A stretch of DNA of 64,000 nucleotides, taken from assembly GCF_021532315.1 (NCBI RefSeq), contig NZ_JAKGAO010000009.1, forward strand, positions 62,001 to 126,000, written 5' to 3'. The number at the start of each line of letters is the position of its first letter. Position 1 is the stretch's first letter. The DNA is from Paenibacillus tarimensis. GTDB taxonomy: Bacteria; Bacillota; Bacilli; Paenibacillales; Paenibacillaceae. Made by a program: the position numbers and the translations under genes. Below are positions 15,963-24,906 of this stretch, piece after piece. The notes under the pieces were generated by a model. The model searched no databases, was not told the DNA's origin, and saw only the letters and a program-made list of their open reading frames with translations.

Positions 15963-17156
15963 ATGAGCAATATACCTAAGATCGTCATTCTTGGCGCAGG
16001 GTACGGGGGCGTTTTGACTGCGCTGCGTTTGCAGAAGCAGTTGAATTATAATGAAGCTGACGTAACGTTGGTCAATAAACATGACTACCATTACATTACC
16101 ACCCATCTGCACATGCCGGCTGCCGGAACAGACAGCCCGGAGAACGCGCGTGTCAGCATTTCGAAGCTGATTGATGAATTCAAGATTGATTTTGTTAAAT
16201 CGACTGTCGTCCAAATCCGTCCGCAAGACAAGAAAGTTATCCTCGAAGACGGAACACTGTCTTACGACTATCTGGTTATTGGCGTGGGCGGCGAGCCGGA
16301 GACATTTGGCATTCCGGGCATGGTCGAGCATGCCATGAATATCCGCAGCATTAACTCTGTCCGGCTTATCCGTGAGCATATCCATTATCAGTTCGCGAAG
16401 TACAAGCGTGAACCTCACCGTACGGATTACCTGACATTCGTCGTTGGAGGCGCGGGCTTTACCGGTATTGAATTTATCGGAGAGCTTGCTGACCGTATCC
16501 CAGAACTCTGCAAGGAATATGATGTGGATCCGCAGCTTGTCAAGATCTACAACGTTGAAGCGGCTCCAACAGCACTTCCAGGCTTTGATCCGGAGCTGGT
16601 TGAATACGCAATGGACGTACTCAAGAACAAAGGCGTGACCTTCCGTATTGGAACAGCAATCAAGGAATGTACGGCTGACGGTGTTATCGTAGGTGATGGC
16701 GAAGAGATCAAGTCGAAGACAGTGATTTGGACTGGCGGTATCCGCGGTAACCGACTCATCGAGGAGGCTGGCTTCGAAACGATGCGCGGACGCGTGAAGG
16801 TAGATGAGTTCCTGCGCGCACCGGGTCATGAGAACATCTATGTAATCGGCGACAATTCTCTGATGTTCAATGAGGAAGGCCGTCCTTATCCGCCGACTGC
16901 CCAGATTGCCATGCAGCAGGGTGTTGTCTGCGCGCAAAACCTGGTGGGGTCAATCCGCAATCAGCCGCTGAAGAAATTCGAATTCAGCAATAAAGGTACA
17001 GTGGCATCGCTCGGTAAAGGCGAAGCAATCGGAATTGCATTCGGCAAGAAGTATAAGGGCCGTGTAGCCGCTTGGCTCAAAAAGTTGATCGACCTGCGTT
17101 ACCTGTTTATCATCGGCGGTATTCCGCTCGTTCTGCGCAAAGGAAAAATATTCTAA
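15963..17156 (+). CDS. yumB: type II NADH dehydrogenase-like flavoprotein (YumB family)
   Basis: This 397-residue FAD protein has the Rossmann motif IVILGAGYGGVLTAL near residue 7, an NADH motif (FVVGGAGFTGIEFIGEL) near residue 160, and the FAD motif NIYVIGDNSLMF in the second half. The C-terminus is amphipathic and basic (VAAWLKKLIDLRYLFIIGGIPLVLRKGKIF), as in NDH-2 enzymes that sit on the membrane and pass electrons from NADH to menaquinone without pumping protons. The upstream Rex-like palindrome fits NADH-responsive control. Its stop codon overlaps the next gene's ATG (TAATG). Confidence 0.9.
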   Translation: MSNIPKIVILGAGYGGVLTALRLQKQLNYNEADVTLVNKHDYHYITTHLHMPAAGTDSPENARVSISKLIDEFKIDFVKSTVVQIRPQDKKVILEDGTLSYDYLVIGVGGEPETFGIPGMVEHAMNIRSINSVRLIREHIHYQFAKYKREPHRTDYLTFVVGGAGFTGIEFIGELADRIPELCKEYDVDPQLVKIYNVEAAPTALPGFDPELVEYAMDVLKNKGVTFRIGTAIKECTADGVIVGDGEEIKSKTVIWTGGIRGNRLIEEAGFETMRGRVKVDEFLRAPGHENIYVIGDNSLMFNEEGRPYPPTAQIAMQQGVVCAQNLVGSIRNQPLKKFEFSNKGTVASLGKGEAIGIAFGKKYKGRVAAWLKKLIDLRYLFIIGGIPLVLRKGKIF

Positions 17157-17425
17157 TGCGCCACTGCAGCGTGCAGGTTCGCGGCCTGCTGACCCGGGAT
17201 GAGCTGGACCGGTATAACGCCTTGATGGAGGTAGGTTCGTTCCTGGAGTCGCAGAGCCGCTATGACCTGGCTTATACGGTGCAGAGGGAAGTAGATCTGC
17301 TCATCCAGCCGGCAATTGAACGGCTTAAGGATAAGGGCCGGGCTCGTGACCGAGCGACTGAAGAGTATCTGGCCTCCAAACGCCAGGCAGCGGTAGACGC
17401 GGCTGACGAGGACGAGGACGAATAA
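17156..17425 (+). CDS. hypothetical helical protein coupled to yumB
   Basis: The 89-residue product is hydrophilic and helical, with no membrane segment, and ends in an acidic tail (DAADEDEDE). The ATG at 17156 shares one base with the yumB stop (TAATG), so translation is probably coupled. An AAAGGA lies at the end of yumB. I do not recognise the family. Its fixed position behind a flavin NADH dehydrogenase suggests a role in that enzyme's use or regulation, which is inference from context only. A strong terminator follows. Confidence 0.65.
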   Translation: MRHCSVQVRGLLTRDELDRYNALMEVGSFLESQSRYDLAYTVQREVDLLIQPAIERLKDKGRARDRATEEYLASKRQAAVDAADEDEDE

Positions 17426-17439
17426 TTGTATGAAATATG

Positions 17440-17475
17440 ACGGGCCGACCAGATATAAATCTGATCGGCCCGTTT
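17440..17475 (+). terminator. terminator of the yumB unit
   Basis: ACGGGCCGACCAGAT pairs with ATCTGATCGGCCCGT around a short loop, followed by a TTTAA run; it also faces the end of the minus-strand hemQ. Confidence 0.8.
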
Positions 17476-17496
17476 AATGTCTGACGAGTGGTTCAC

Positions 17497-18243
17497 CTAC
17501 AGCTGCAGCATGGAAGAGAATTTGTCTGCTGTCAGCAGATTTCCGATATAAAAGTCGCCGAAGTCGCCATAGCGAGCGCTGACTTCATCGAAGCGCATCT
17601 CATACACCAGCTTCTTGAATTGAAGCGCGTCATCTGCGAACAGTGTAACGCCCCATTCCCAGTTGTCGAAGCCTACCGATCCGGTAATAATTTGTTTCAC
17701 CTTGCCGGCATACTGGCGGCCAATCATGCCGTGGCTGCGCATCATGCTGCGGCGGTCTTCCATGCTCAGCATGTACCAGTTGTCGCTGCCGACACGGCGC
17801 TTGTTCATCGGGTAGAAGCAGATGTGGGCCGCTTTGGGCAGGATAGGCTTGAGGCGGGCGACAACTTCAGGATTCTCCATTGGGTCGCTGCCCGGCTGGC
17901 CCATATAATTGCTCAGCTCCACTACGCTGACGTAGGAATGCGCAGGGTAAGTGAATTGGGCAAATGCCGATTTATTAAAGGCTGTCTCAATTTCATTCAG
18001 CTCTTCCAGTGTCTCACGCAGATGCATGAACATGAAGTCTGCCTTCTGTCCTACGATGCTGTATACGGCCGTGCTTCCCTTCTTGTCCGCTTCAAGGGAG
18101 GTCCAATGCTTCAGGAAGCCTTGAAGGTCCTCCTCCGCCTGGCGGCGTGTCGCTTCGTCGGCCTGCTTCCATGCTTCCCAGTCGATGGTGCGGAAATCAT
18201 GCAGGGAGAACCAGCCTTCCAGAGTCTGTGCTGCTTCACTCAT
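17497..18243 (-). CDS. hemQ: HemQ, coproheme decarboxylase (ChdC)
   Basis: HemQ makes protoheme from coproheme in the coproporphyrin-dependent heme pathway of Gram-positive bacteria, using peroxide. The 248-residue length is typical of the chlorite-dismutase-like family. The key tyrosine is in CFYPMNKRR (Tyr144), and the heme-ligand histidine in MRSHGMIGR (His171); these assignments follow the Staphylococcus/Geobacillus enzymes. [12 protein letters not shown] is a family signature. Other heme-biosynthesis genes are not here, but ctaA at 5.2 kb uses the heme made by this pathway. Divergent from yuiB. Confidence 0.93.
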   Translation of the reverse strand: MSEAAQTLEGWFSLHDFRTIDWEAWKQADEATRRQAEEDLQGFLKHWTSLEADKKGSTAVYSIVGQKADFMFMHLRETLEELNEIETAFNKSAFAQFTYPAHSYVSVVELSNYMGQPGSDPMENPEVVARLKPILPKAAHICFYPMNKRRVGSDNWYMLSMEDRRSMMRSHGMIGRQYAGKVKQIITGSVGFDNWEWGVTLFADDALQFKKLVYEMRFDEVSARYGDFGDFYIGNLLTADKFSSMLQL

Positions 18244-18372
18244 CTATAATCGCTCCTTATATGTAAATTTTATTGCTTATTTTGGCTGCTATTATTGTAC
18301 CTTACTGCTATACACGTAGCAAATGTACGGCTTGTGACAGTTACCAAAATGAGCCTAAGGAGCATAACGAAA

Positions 18373-18401
18373 TTGACTTCCGCTTGGCCTTCTACTAAAC
18401 T
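18373..18401 (+). promoter_or_regulatory. sigma-A-like promoter of yuiB
   Basis: TTGACT (18373-18378), a 17-base spacer, then TAAACT (18396-18401). Confidence 0.6.
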
Positions 18402-18445
18402 AAAAGTATGATTTGCTTCCTTGAGGGGAAAGGGGTTTACTTGCA

Positions 18446-18733
18446 ATGCTTCAGATTATTGTGGCCATGATGCTGTTCTTTGTCATGATGTTCGGAATCG
18501 GATTCATTCTTAACATGCTGATGAAGACGACGTGGTTTCCGATTTATCTTTATTTGATTGTCCTGCTGCCGCTTGGTATCTATTATACCTGGGATGACAG
18601 CATGAACTTTGCCCAGAACATGGGTGCTTACACAATTGTCGATTATCTGCCTGCCATTACGGCCCTGGCTGGTGCGTATATAAGCGGCACAGCGATCCGG
18701 TCGCTGCGGCGCGGCGGTTACAAAATGTTCTAA
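18446..18733 (+). CDS. yuiB: YuiB-like membrane protein
   Basis: This 95-residue protein has three hydrophobic segments, starting with a hydrophobic N-terminus (IIVAMMLFFVMMFGIGFILN). That start and the following MKTTWFPIYLYLIVLLP are typical of YuiB, a membrane protein of unknown function found next to yumB in B. subtilis. The link with the NDH-2 gene here is across hemQ, so it is close but not in an operon with it. AAAGGGG precedes ATG 18446 by about ten bases. Confidence 0.75.
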   Translation: MLQIIVAMMLFFVMMFGIGFILNMLMKTTWFPIYLYLIVLLPLGIYYTWDDSMNFAQNMGAYTIVDYLPAITALAGAYISGTAIRSLRRGGYKMF

Positions 18734-18798
18734 TAGTTGTTCTCACGCGGGATGGCCATACTAAGGCGGAATAAATACGACTGCCGAGGTGTTGTGCG

Positions 18799-19668
18799 AT
18801 GCCGCATTTTCATGTCAATGGAACCCATATTCATTATCATGTCGATGGCGATGACGGTCCGGCCGTCGTGCTGATCCATCCGCCTTTCCTGGGCGGGCGA
18901 ATCTTTAATTACGTCCGCAACAATTTGGCCAACGACCACCGGGTGGTGACAATTGATGTTAGGGGCCATGGCCATAGCGAGCCAGGCAACGTGAAGCTGA
19001 CGATGCCGCTTATTGTCGAGGACATCAAGCAGGTTATGGATAATCTGGAGATCGATGAAGCTTATATCTGCGGCTACTCGATGGGGTCAATGCCGGTGCT
19101 GGAGGCGCTGATCACTCATCCGGACAGGTTCAAGGGCGGCATTCTGCTCTCCGGCACACCGGAGATCCGTGACCGCCGCAACCGCAGAATCATGAGAGCC
19201 GCCGATCTCAGCAGCCGGTTGAAGGCGAAGGAAGCGATTGTTGTGCCGCTGGCCTTGGGCAATGCCGACAGCCGGACAACCTTCCATGTGCTGCATAAGG
19301 AAGGGATGTCCGGAAACAATGTAAGCTTCCGTGAATATGCGAATGTGTGTCTGGACTACTCCTGCAAGAGCAGGCTGAGAGCTATTGCTAGTCCTTTGCT
19401 GCTTGTGTGCGGGGAGAAGGATGAGACCTTCATTAAATACGCCCGTGAAATGGATGAGCTGCTGGCAGTTTCAGAGCTGTATGCCATTAAGGGGGCGGAT
19501 CATCAGCTTCCCACGCATGTGCCCGACAAGGTATGCTTTACGATCCGCCAATGGATCGCCAAGCATGAAGATCTTGAACTGGCCGATACGTACGCGGAAC
19601 GGGAAGCGCTGAATATGGAGCTTATCGAGCAGGGGATTATTACCGAGAATGAGCTGGCTATGCGCTAA
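18799..19668 (+). CDS. alpha/beta hydrolase
   Basis: This 289-residue protein has the alpha/beta hydrolase fold. The oxyanion region is LIHPPFLGG (residues 26-34) and the nucleophile serine sits in GYSMG (near residue 95). The acid is likely the Asp of GEKDE, and the His that of GADHQLP. The core strand VVTIDVRGHGHSE is a clear fold signature. The C-terminal extension (about 30 residues, Glu/Ala-rich) is unusual. The substrate is unknown. The gene lies 65 bases after yuiB on the same strand and may be cotranscribed. Confidence 0.85.
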   Translation: MPHFHVNGTHIHYHVDGDDGPAVVLIHPPFLGGRIFNYVRNNLANDHRVVTIDVRGHGHSEPGNVKLTMPLIVEDIKQVMDNLEIDEAYICGYSMGSMPVLEALITHPDRFKGGILLSGTPEIRDRRNRRIMRAADLSSRLKAKEAIVVPLALGNADSRTTFHVLHKEGMSGNNVSFREYANVCLDYSCKSRLRAIASPLLLVCGEKDETFIKYAREMDELLAVSELYAIKGADHQLPTHVPDKVCFTIRQWIAKHEDLELADTYAEREALNMELIEQGIITENELAMR

Positions 19669-19735
19669 CATAGCTGCTGGCTCTCGTGTTATTTTTCGAC
19701 TAAACTCAACATTTGCAGGCGATTGTCATACAGCA

Positions 19736-19775
19736 GCGGCGTCCGTTACGGCGGAACGCCGCTTTCATTGTTTTC
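19736..19775 (+). terminator. terminator before dnaB
   Basis: GCGGCGTCCG pairs with CGGAACGCCGC (one bulge), followed by a T-rich tract. Confidence 0.7.
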
Positions 19776-19908
19776 TCATCCAACAGCTCTCGTTTTTATG
19801 TTAGAATGATAGAAAGTATGCTAGATGCCTTGTCCGGATGAGGGGAGGAGCGTTCCCCGGAAAGCTGCTCTTCGGCTGGACAGGCCCGAATACGGATGGA
19901 GTTAAACG

Positions 19909-21438
19909 ATGCGAATTGATCACGTACACCAGTATACAGAACATCATAGGTTTTACACCTTTCGCGATTTTTCGCTAAGCGTTCTTGACTTCAAGGTGAT
20001 AAGCCAAATTTATCAGCCGATGGTCGGTGCAGTTGCTGCGGGCTTGTATCAGCTGCTCTATCACCAGGTTCCGGAGAGCCGGACCGGATACTCGCAGCTT
20101 GAGCCGCAGCGCAAGCTGTTTCTTAGTCTTGGGCTGGAGATGAATGATACAGGAAGACGCAAGCTGGCAGATGAAGCGTCAAAGCTGGAGGCGGTAGGAC
20201 TGCTGCAGACATCCAGGCTGCATGTTCCAGGCAGTGAAGATGTGCTGTACGAGTATGAGCTGCTGCAGCCGCTGGCTCCGTCAGAATTTTTCCTTAATCA
20301 GCATTTGACACTGTTTCTTCGGGACAAGATTGGCAAGTATGCAGTCATTGCGCTGCGGGAGCAGTTCTATTCGCCTGAGCCTGACGAGCTTGCTGAGGCT
20401 GAGCTTAGCAAGGAGAATATTTCCGTCCGCTTTGATGAGCTGTTCCGGCTGAATGCCCATGTCATCGACGGAGAGCTGGAGCAGGCACTATCGGAGGTGG
20501 CACCGGCACGCCAGGCTGCGATGCCAGCGATACCGTCAACCGCAACGGCTGGCATACGCTATGGTGAAATTATTATGCGGTTCCCGCGCAATTCGGCTAA
20601 CCGTCAATTTGTGGAGCGTCTGCGGAGCGATGAGGATACGATGGCAATGGTCAATTACGTTGCCTACAAATATGAACTGAACGCCACTGACATATCGCGT
20701 CTTCTGGATGAGGACGGCGTCTTCTCGTCTTCAGGCAGCCTGATGTTTGATGAGCTGCAGCAGAAGGCGTCCCAGATGTACCGGCAGGACCGGAAGCGGG
20801 AAGAACAAAGGCGTGTTGCGGCATCAAGAGCCGGCTATGTCTCTCAGCAGGGGGAAGCTGCCAGTCAGGATGCCCCCGAGGAGCATGGAGTGACGGAAGA
20901 GTTCCATCTGCCTGTGCCGGAGCAGCTGAGCGGCCGGTGCGACATCCCGCAGTATAACATGCTGATGCGTAATGAGCCGTACACCCGCTTTCTGCAGCGG
21001 TTTTTCCCGGGGGCAGTGCCCGAATGGATCGACAGGCTATTTGAACGGATTGATCTCAGCTACAAGCTGCCTGGCGCCGTTATTAATGTGCTGATCCATT
21101 ATGTGATTGGTACGAACGAATCCCAGCGGGTAACGAAGACCTTCATCGAGGCTGTGGTGTCGAACATGCTGGTTAAGCAGATAGACACCTTTGAGAAGGC
21201 GGTCGTCTATGTGCGTGAGCAGGGGAAGATCGAGCTGCGGAGGAAGCAGGAAGCTGAAGCAGGCGGTGCAGGCCCGGCACCTGCACGCACGTATGGCGGA
21301 GGAAGAGGAAGCGGAAACAGGGGGAGCAGGAAGCCCGCTATTCCGATTGTGGAGAAACGAACGACCGGTCAGAAGCTCTCCCAGGAGGAGCTTGAGGAGA
21401 TCAGACGGCTGGCCAAAGAGCTTGATGGACAAGGCTAG
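19909..21438 (+). CDS. dnaB: DnaB, replication initiation and membrane attachment protein
   Basis: In Bacillota, DnaB (not the helicase of that name) works with DnaD and DnaI to load the replicative helicase and link replication to the membrane. The 509-residue protein begins with the DnaB-N type domain (DFSLSVLDFKVISQIYQPMVG). The central and C-terminal part holds DnaB/DnaD-type helical segments (ISRLLDEDGVFSS and NVLIHYVIGTNESQRVTKTFIEAVVSNML). The C-terminal region is Gly/Arg/Glu-rich and disordered. dnaI follows 11 bases on, an operon arrangement typical of Bacillus and Paenibacillus. Confidence 0.93.
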   Translation: MRIDHVHQYTEHHRFYTFRDFSLSVLDFKVISQIYQPMVGAVAAGLYQLLYHQVPESRTGYSQLEPQRKLFLSLGLEMNDTGRRKLADEASKLEAVGLLQTSRLHVPGSEDVLYEYELLQPLAPSEFFLNQHLTLFLRDKIGKYAVIALREQFYSPEPDELAEAELSKENISVRFDELFRLNAHVIDGELEQALSEVAPARQAAMPAIPSTATAGIRYGEIIMRFPRNSANRQFVERLRSDEDTMAMVNYVAYKYELNATDISRLLDEDGVFSSSGSLMFDELQQKASQMYRQDRKREEQRRVAASRAGYVSQQGEAASQDAPEEHGVTEEFHLPVPEQLSGRCDIPQYNMLMRNEPYTRFLQRFFPGAVPEWIDRLFERIDLSYKLPGAVINVLIHYVIGTNESQRVTKTFIEAVVSNMLVKQIDTFEKAVVYVREQGKIELRRKQEAEAGGAGPAPARTYGGGRGSGNRGSRKPAIPIVEKRTTGQKLSQEELEEIRRLAKELDGQG

Positions 21439-21449
21439 GGGGGACAGCA

Positions 21450-22406
21450 ATGGAATCGCTCGGAGAAGTGCTCAAGCAGTGGCCTGGTGGCCGCAATATG
21501 CAGGCGGATGCAGACCGGCTCTATACAGAGCTGATGGCTGAGCCGCTCGTCAGACAGTTCAGGAGCAGACATCCTGAGCTGGACACCCGGGAGTACCGGA
21601 TCAACCTGAATCGGGTTTATCATTATGTGAAGGAGCAGCGGGCTTGCGCGGAGTGTCCGGGCCTTGACCGCTGTCCGAATGATTTTGAGGGCCACTATAC
21701 AATGCTCGAATGTGTGGACAGCGGGGGCGGCTTGCAGCTGATTGATCGCAAGGCCCCGTGCAGCAAGCTGATTGCCCGTCAGAATGAGCAGACCATCAAG
21801 CGCAAGGTGCGCAGCTTTTATGTGGATGAAGCATCGCTGCACCGCGGATATTCGGCAGATGAAATCATGAACGCCGATCCGGAGCGGATGCTGGCTGTGG
21901 GACGCACCTTCTCCTACATCAAGCAGACCAAGGAACGGGGGCTCCAGCCCAAGGGACTTTACCTCGTAGGCCATTTCGGCACGGGCAAGACCTTCCTGAT
22001 GTGCTATATGCTGCATGAGCTTGCGAAGGTGGGCTATTCCGGTGTCATCGTTTATATGCCCGAGTTTGTGGAAGATTTGAAATCGATGCTGGATGAGCCG
22101 GCCAAGCTGCGGGAGACGGTTGAGATTATGAAGGAGACCGACCTGCTTGTCTTTGACGATATTGGTGCGGAGAACCTAAATCCATGGGCCAGGGACCATG
22201 TAATGGGAGCTATTTTGAACTACCGGATGAACCGGAAGCCTACATTCTATACCTCTAACCATGATTTGGACGCATTAGAGCGGCATTTTTCCTTCACGAA
22301 CAAGGATGGGGATGAAGCACACAAGGGGCAGCGCCTGATGGACCGCATTCGACCGTACGTAGACAAGGTCTGGGTGAACGGGGAGAACAAGCGGGGGCTG
22401 TACTGA
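21450..22406 (+). CDS. dnaI: DnaI, primosomal helicase loader ATPase
   Basis: DnaI is an AAA+ ATPase that binds the replicative helicase and loads it on DNA. The 318-residue protein has an N-terminal zinc-binding segment (CAECPGLDRC with further Cys), followed by the AAA+ core. Walker A is GHFGTGKT (residues 174-181), Walker B is LLVFDDIG, and SNHD lies at sensor 1. The start ATG 21450 follows a GGGGGGA site. It is the second gene of the dnaB-dnaI operon. Confidence 0.93.
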   Translation: MESLGEVLKQWPGGRNMQADADRLYTELMAEPLVRQFRSRHPELDTREYRINLNRVYHYVKEQRACAECPGLDRCPNDFEGHYTMLECVDSGGGLQLIDRKAPCSKLIARQNEQTIKRKVRSFYVDEASLHRGYSADEIMNADPERMLAVGRTFSYIKQTKERGLQPKGLYLVGHFGTGKTFLMCYMLHELAKVGYSGVIVYMPEFVEDLKSMLDEPAKLRETVEIMKETDLLVFDDIGAENLNPWARDHVMGAILNYRMNRKPTFYTSNHDLDALERHFSFTNKDGDEAHKGQRLMDRIRPYVDKVWVNGENKRGLY

Positions 22407-22481
22407 TCAGAACCATCATCGCCAGCACATAAGCAATAGAGGGTGGGGCCTTCAGGCGCCACCCTCCCATTCTGCATGAAA

Positions 22482-22517
22482 AAGCCCCGTCCGGCCTGGT
22501 AAGCCGCAACGGGGCAT
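22482..22517 (-). terminator. terminator of the small membrane protein gene
   Basis: On the minus strand GCCCCGTTGCGG pairs with CCGGACGGGGC and is followed by TTTTT. Confidence 0.8.
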
Positions 22518-22531
22518 ATTGTTGTGTTAGA

Positions 22532-22678
22532 TTAAGAGATCAGATACTTGATGACAACGGCTGCGGCAAACACGACGAACATGAAGCCAAACATGCCTGC
22601 GAAGCCATTCGCAACGTCCGCGAAATCGTGTCTTGGTTCTTCGTTAATATGCTCGCGCGGATCTTGTACATTCTCCAT
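22532..22678 (-). CDS. small single-span membrane protein, possibly YqzM-like
   Basis: The 48-residue product has an acidic N-terminal half ([18 protein letters not shown]) and one hydrophobic span ([21 protein letters not shown]). It resembles YqzM-like small proteins but I am not sure of the family. ATG 22678 is chosen because AAGGAGG lies about eight bases before it; a second in-frame ATG at 22684 is too close to that site. It is divergent from uvrC and has a strong terminator, so it is a complete single-gene unit. Confidence 0.6.
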   Translation of the reverse strand: MENVQDPREHINEEPRHDFADVANGFAGMFGFMFVVFAAAVVIKYLIS

Positions 22679-22905
22679 CTGCATATCCTCCTTCATATAA
22701 GACAGTGTCCGCTGCCTGGAAATGTCCGGGAGCGATACAGCTATCAGCCCGGTTAACAACTCTTACTAGTATACCCAACGGGACGATAACTTGTAAAGAA
22801 GGCGTTTATGAAAAGTTGGAAGCGGGTGTGAATTCATTCATTACCTCCCTCGCTGTGGTACAATTAAGGATGGGAGACAGGTCAGGGGGAAAAGGGGAGA
22901 AAGCC

Positions 22906-24906
22906 GTGAACAAGAACGACAGACCGGCCGGGGAAACAGGCAGAGGCACTCGGCGTGTATCGGAGACGATTCACAACAAGCTTGCGCTTCTGCCAGACCA
23001 GCCCGGCTGTTACCTGATGAAGAATGCGGAAGGCACTGTCATCTACGTTGGTAAAGCCAAGGTGCTCAAGAACCGCGTCCGCTCTTATTTTACAGGAAGC
23101 CATAACGCGAAGACCCAGAAGCTGGTGTCGGAGATTCGCGATTTTGAATATATCGTAACTTCTAGCAATATGGAGGCGCTCATTCTGGAGTGCAACCTGA
23201 TTAAGCAGTATCATCCGCGGTATAATGTGCTGCTTAAGGACGACAAGACGTTCCCGTATATCAAAATTACGCATGAAGTGCATCCGAAGCTGGAAGTGAC
23301 CCGCCGGGTCGTAAAGGACAAAGGCAAATATTTCGGCCCTTATCCGAACGCTTATGCAGCCCAGGAAACGAAGAAGCTCCTGGACCGGCTGTATCCGCTG
23401 CGCAAATGCAAGACACTGCCGGATAAGGTCTGCCTGTACTACCACATGGGCCAATGTGTCGCACCCTGCGAGTTTGAGGTGGATAAGAAGGTCTATGAGG
23501 ATATGGTGCAGGAAATCACGAAATTTCTTAACGGCGGCCATGCTGATGTCAGAGAGCTGCTGAAGGGCAAGATGGAAGCGGCGGCTGAAGCTCTGGAGTT
23601 CGAGAGGGCCAAGGAATACCGCGATCAGATCGCCTCAATCGATGCCATTATGGAGAAGCAGAAGATTACGCTTGCTGATGCGATGGACCGTGACATCTTC
23701 GGCTTCGCAACCGACAAAGGCTGGATGTGCGTACAGATTTTGTACATGCGCCAAGGCAAGCTGATCGAGCGGCGGGCGTCCACCTTCCCGTATTACGGCG
23801 AGCCGTATGACGATTTTATGTCGTTCGTATCGCAGTACTACAGTGATAATCCTGCACTGCCGAAGGAGATTTTCCTGCCGGGCATGCCGGATAAGGATAC
23901 ACCTCCAGCAGACGAAGCGGAAGCTTCAGGAGACTCAGCTGTTGAAGGAAGCAGCCATAGTGAGGGGCACCATAACACAGAAAGCCTCTCCGAAGCAGTC
24001 GGTAAGCTTGATGAGGAGGCGGAGCTTGCGGATGGCGGGGAGCTGAACGAGGGAGAAGAGGATGCCCGCAGCGCCCTGCAGAAGTGGCTGCGCGTCAAGG
24101 TTGTCCTGCCGCAGCGCGGCCGCAAGAAGGAAGTTGTCGCTATGGCGATGAATAATGCGAAGGTCACGCTGGATGAGAAATTCCGCTTGATTGAGCGGGA
24201 TGAAGAACGCAGTGTGAAAGCGGCCGAAGGGCTTGCCGGTTACCTGGGACTGGATTCTGTACGCCGGATTGAAGCGTTCGATAATTCGAATATCCAGGGT
24301 ACCGATCCGGTATCGGCAATGGTCGTCTTCACAGACGGCAAGCCGGATAAGAAGGAATATCGGAAGTATAAGGTTCGGACTGTTCAGGGGCCAGATGATT
24401 ATGAAACGATGCGTGAAGTAATCCGCAGGCGGTACGAGCGGGTGCTGAAGGAATCGCTGGAGCCTCCTGATCTGATCGTCGTGGATGGCGGCAAGGGGCA
24501 GATCAGTGCGGCGGTGGATGTGCTGGAGAATGAGCTCGGACTCTTCATTCCGGTCTGTGGACTGGTGAAGGATGCCAAGCACAAGACAGCCCAGCTGATG
24601 ACGGGTGATCCGCCGGCCATTGTACCGCTGCGCCGGGACAGCCAGGAGTTTTACCTGCTGCAGCGCATTCAGGATGAGGTCCACCGCTTTGCGATAACGT
24701 TCCACCGGGATACGAGAGCGAAGTCGATGATCGCCTCCAGGCTGGATGCGATACCCGGGATTGGGGAGAAGCGGCGGAAGCTCCTGCTGAAGCACTTTGG
24801 CTCAATTAAGAAAATAAGAGAGGCCTCAGTCGAAGACTTCCGGCCTCTCTCGATCGGCGACAAGCTCGCCGCCCAAATTATTGAATCGCTTCGTGAGGAG
24901 CCGTGA
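22906..24906 (+). CDS. uvrC: UvrC, excinuclease ABC subunit C
   Basis: UvrC makes the two cuts around a DNA lesion in nucleotide excision repair. The 666-residue protein has the GIY-YIG-type 3' incision domain ([20 protein letters not shown] near residues 32-51), a [13 protein letters not shown] zinc-like cluster near residue 180, and a UVR motif after it. The RNase H-like C-terminal nuclease follows ([29 protein letters not shown]), ending in helix-hairpin-helix repeats ([16 protein letters not shown]). GTG 22906 fits the GGGGAGA site. An acidic insert at residues 329-387 makes it longer than the usual 590-610. Confidence 0.93.
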   Translation: MNKNDRPAGETGRGTRRVSETIHNKLALLPDQPGCYLMKNAEGTVIYVGKAKVLKNRVRSYFTGSHNAKTQKLVSEIRDFEYIVTSSNMEALILECNLIKQYHPRYNVLLKDDKTFPYIKITHEVHPKLEVTRRVVKDKGKYFGPYPNAYAAQETKKLLDRLYPLRKCKTLPDKVCLYYHMGQCVAPCEFEVDKKVYEDMVQEITKFLNGGHADVRELLKGKMEAAAEALEFERAKEYRDQIASIDAIMEKQKITLADAMDRDIFGFATDKGWMCVQILYMRQGKLIERRASTFPYYGEPYDDFMSFVSQYYSDNPALPKEIFLPGMPDKDTPPADEAEASGDSAVEGSSHSEGHHNTESLSEAVGKLDEEAELADGGELNEGEEDARSALQKWLRVKVVLPQRGRKKEVVAMAMNNAKVTLDEKFRLIERDEERSVKAAEGLAGYLGLDSVRRIEAFDNSNIQGTDPVSAMVVFTDGKPDKKEYRKYKVRTVQGPDDYETMREVIRRRYERVLKESLEPPDLIVVDGGKGQISAAVDVLENELGLFIPVCGLVKDAKHKTAQLMTGDPPAIVPLRRDSQEFYLLQRIQDEVHRFAITFHRDTRAKSMIASRLDAIPGIGEKRRKLLLKHFGSIKKIREASVEDFRPLSIGDKLAAQIIESLREEP

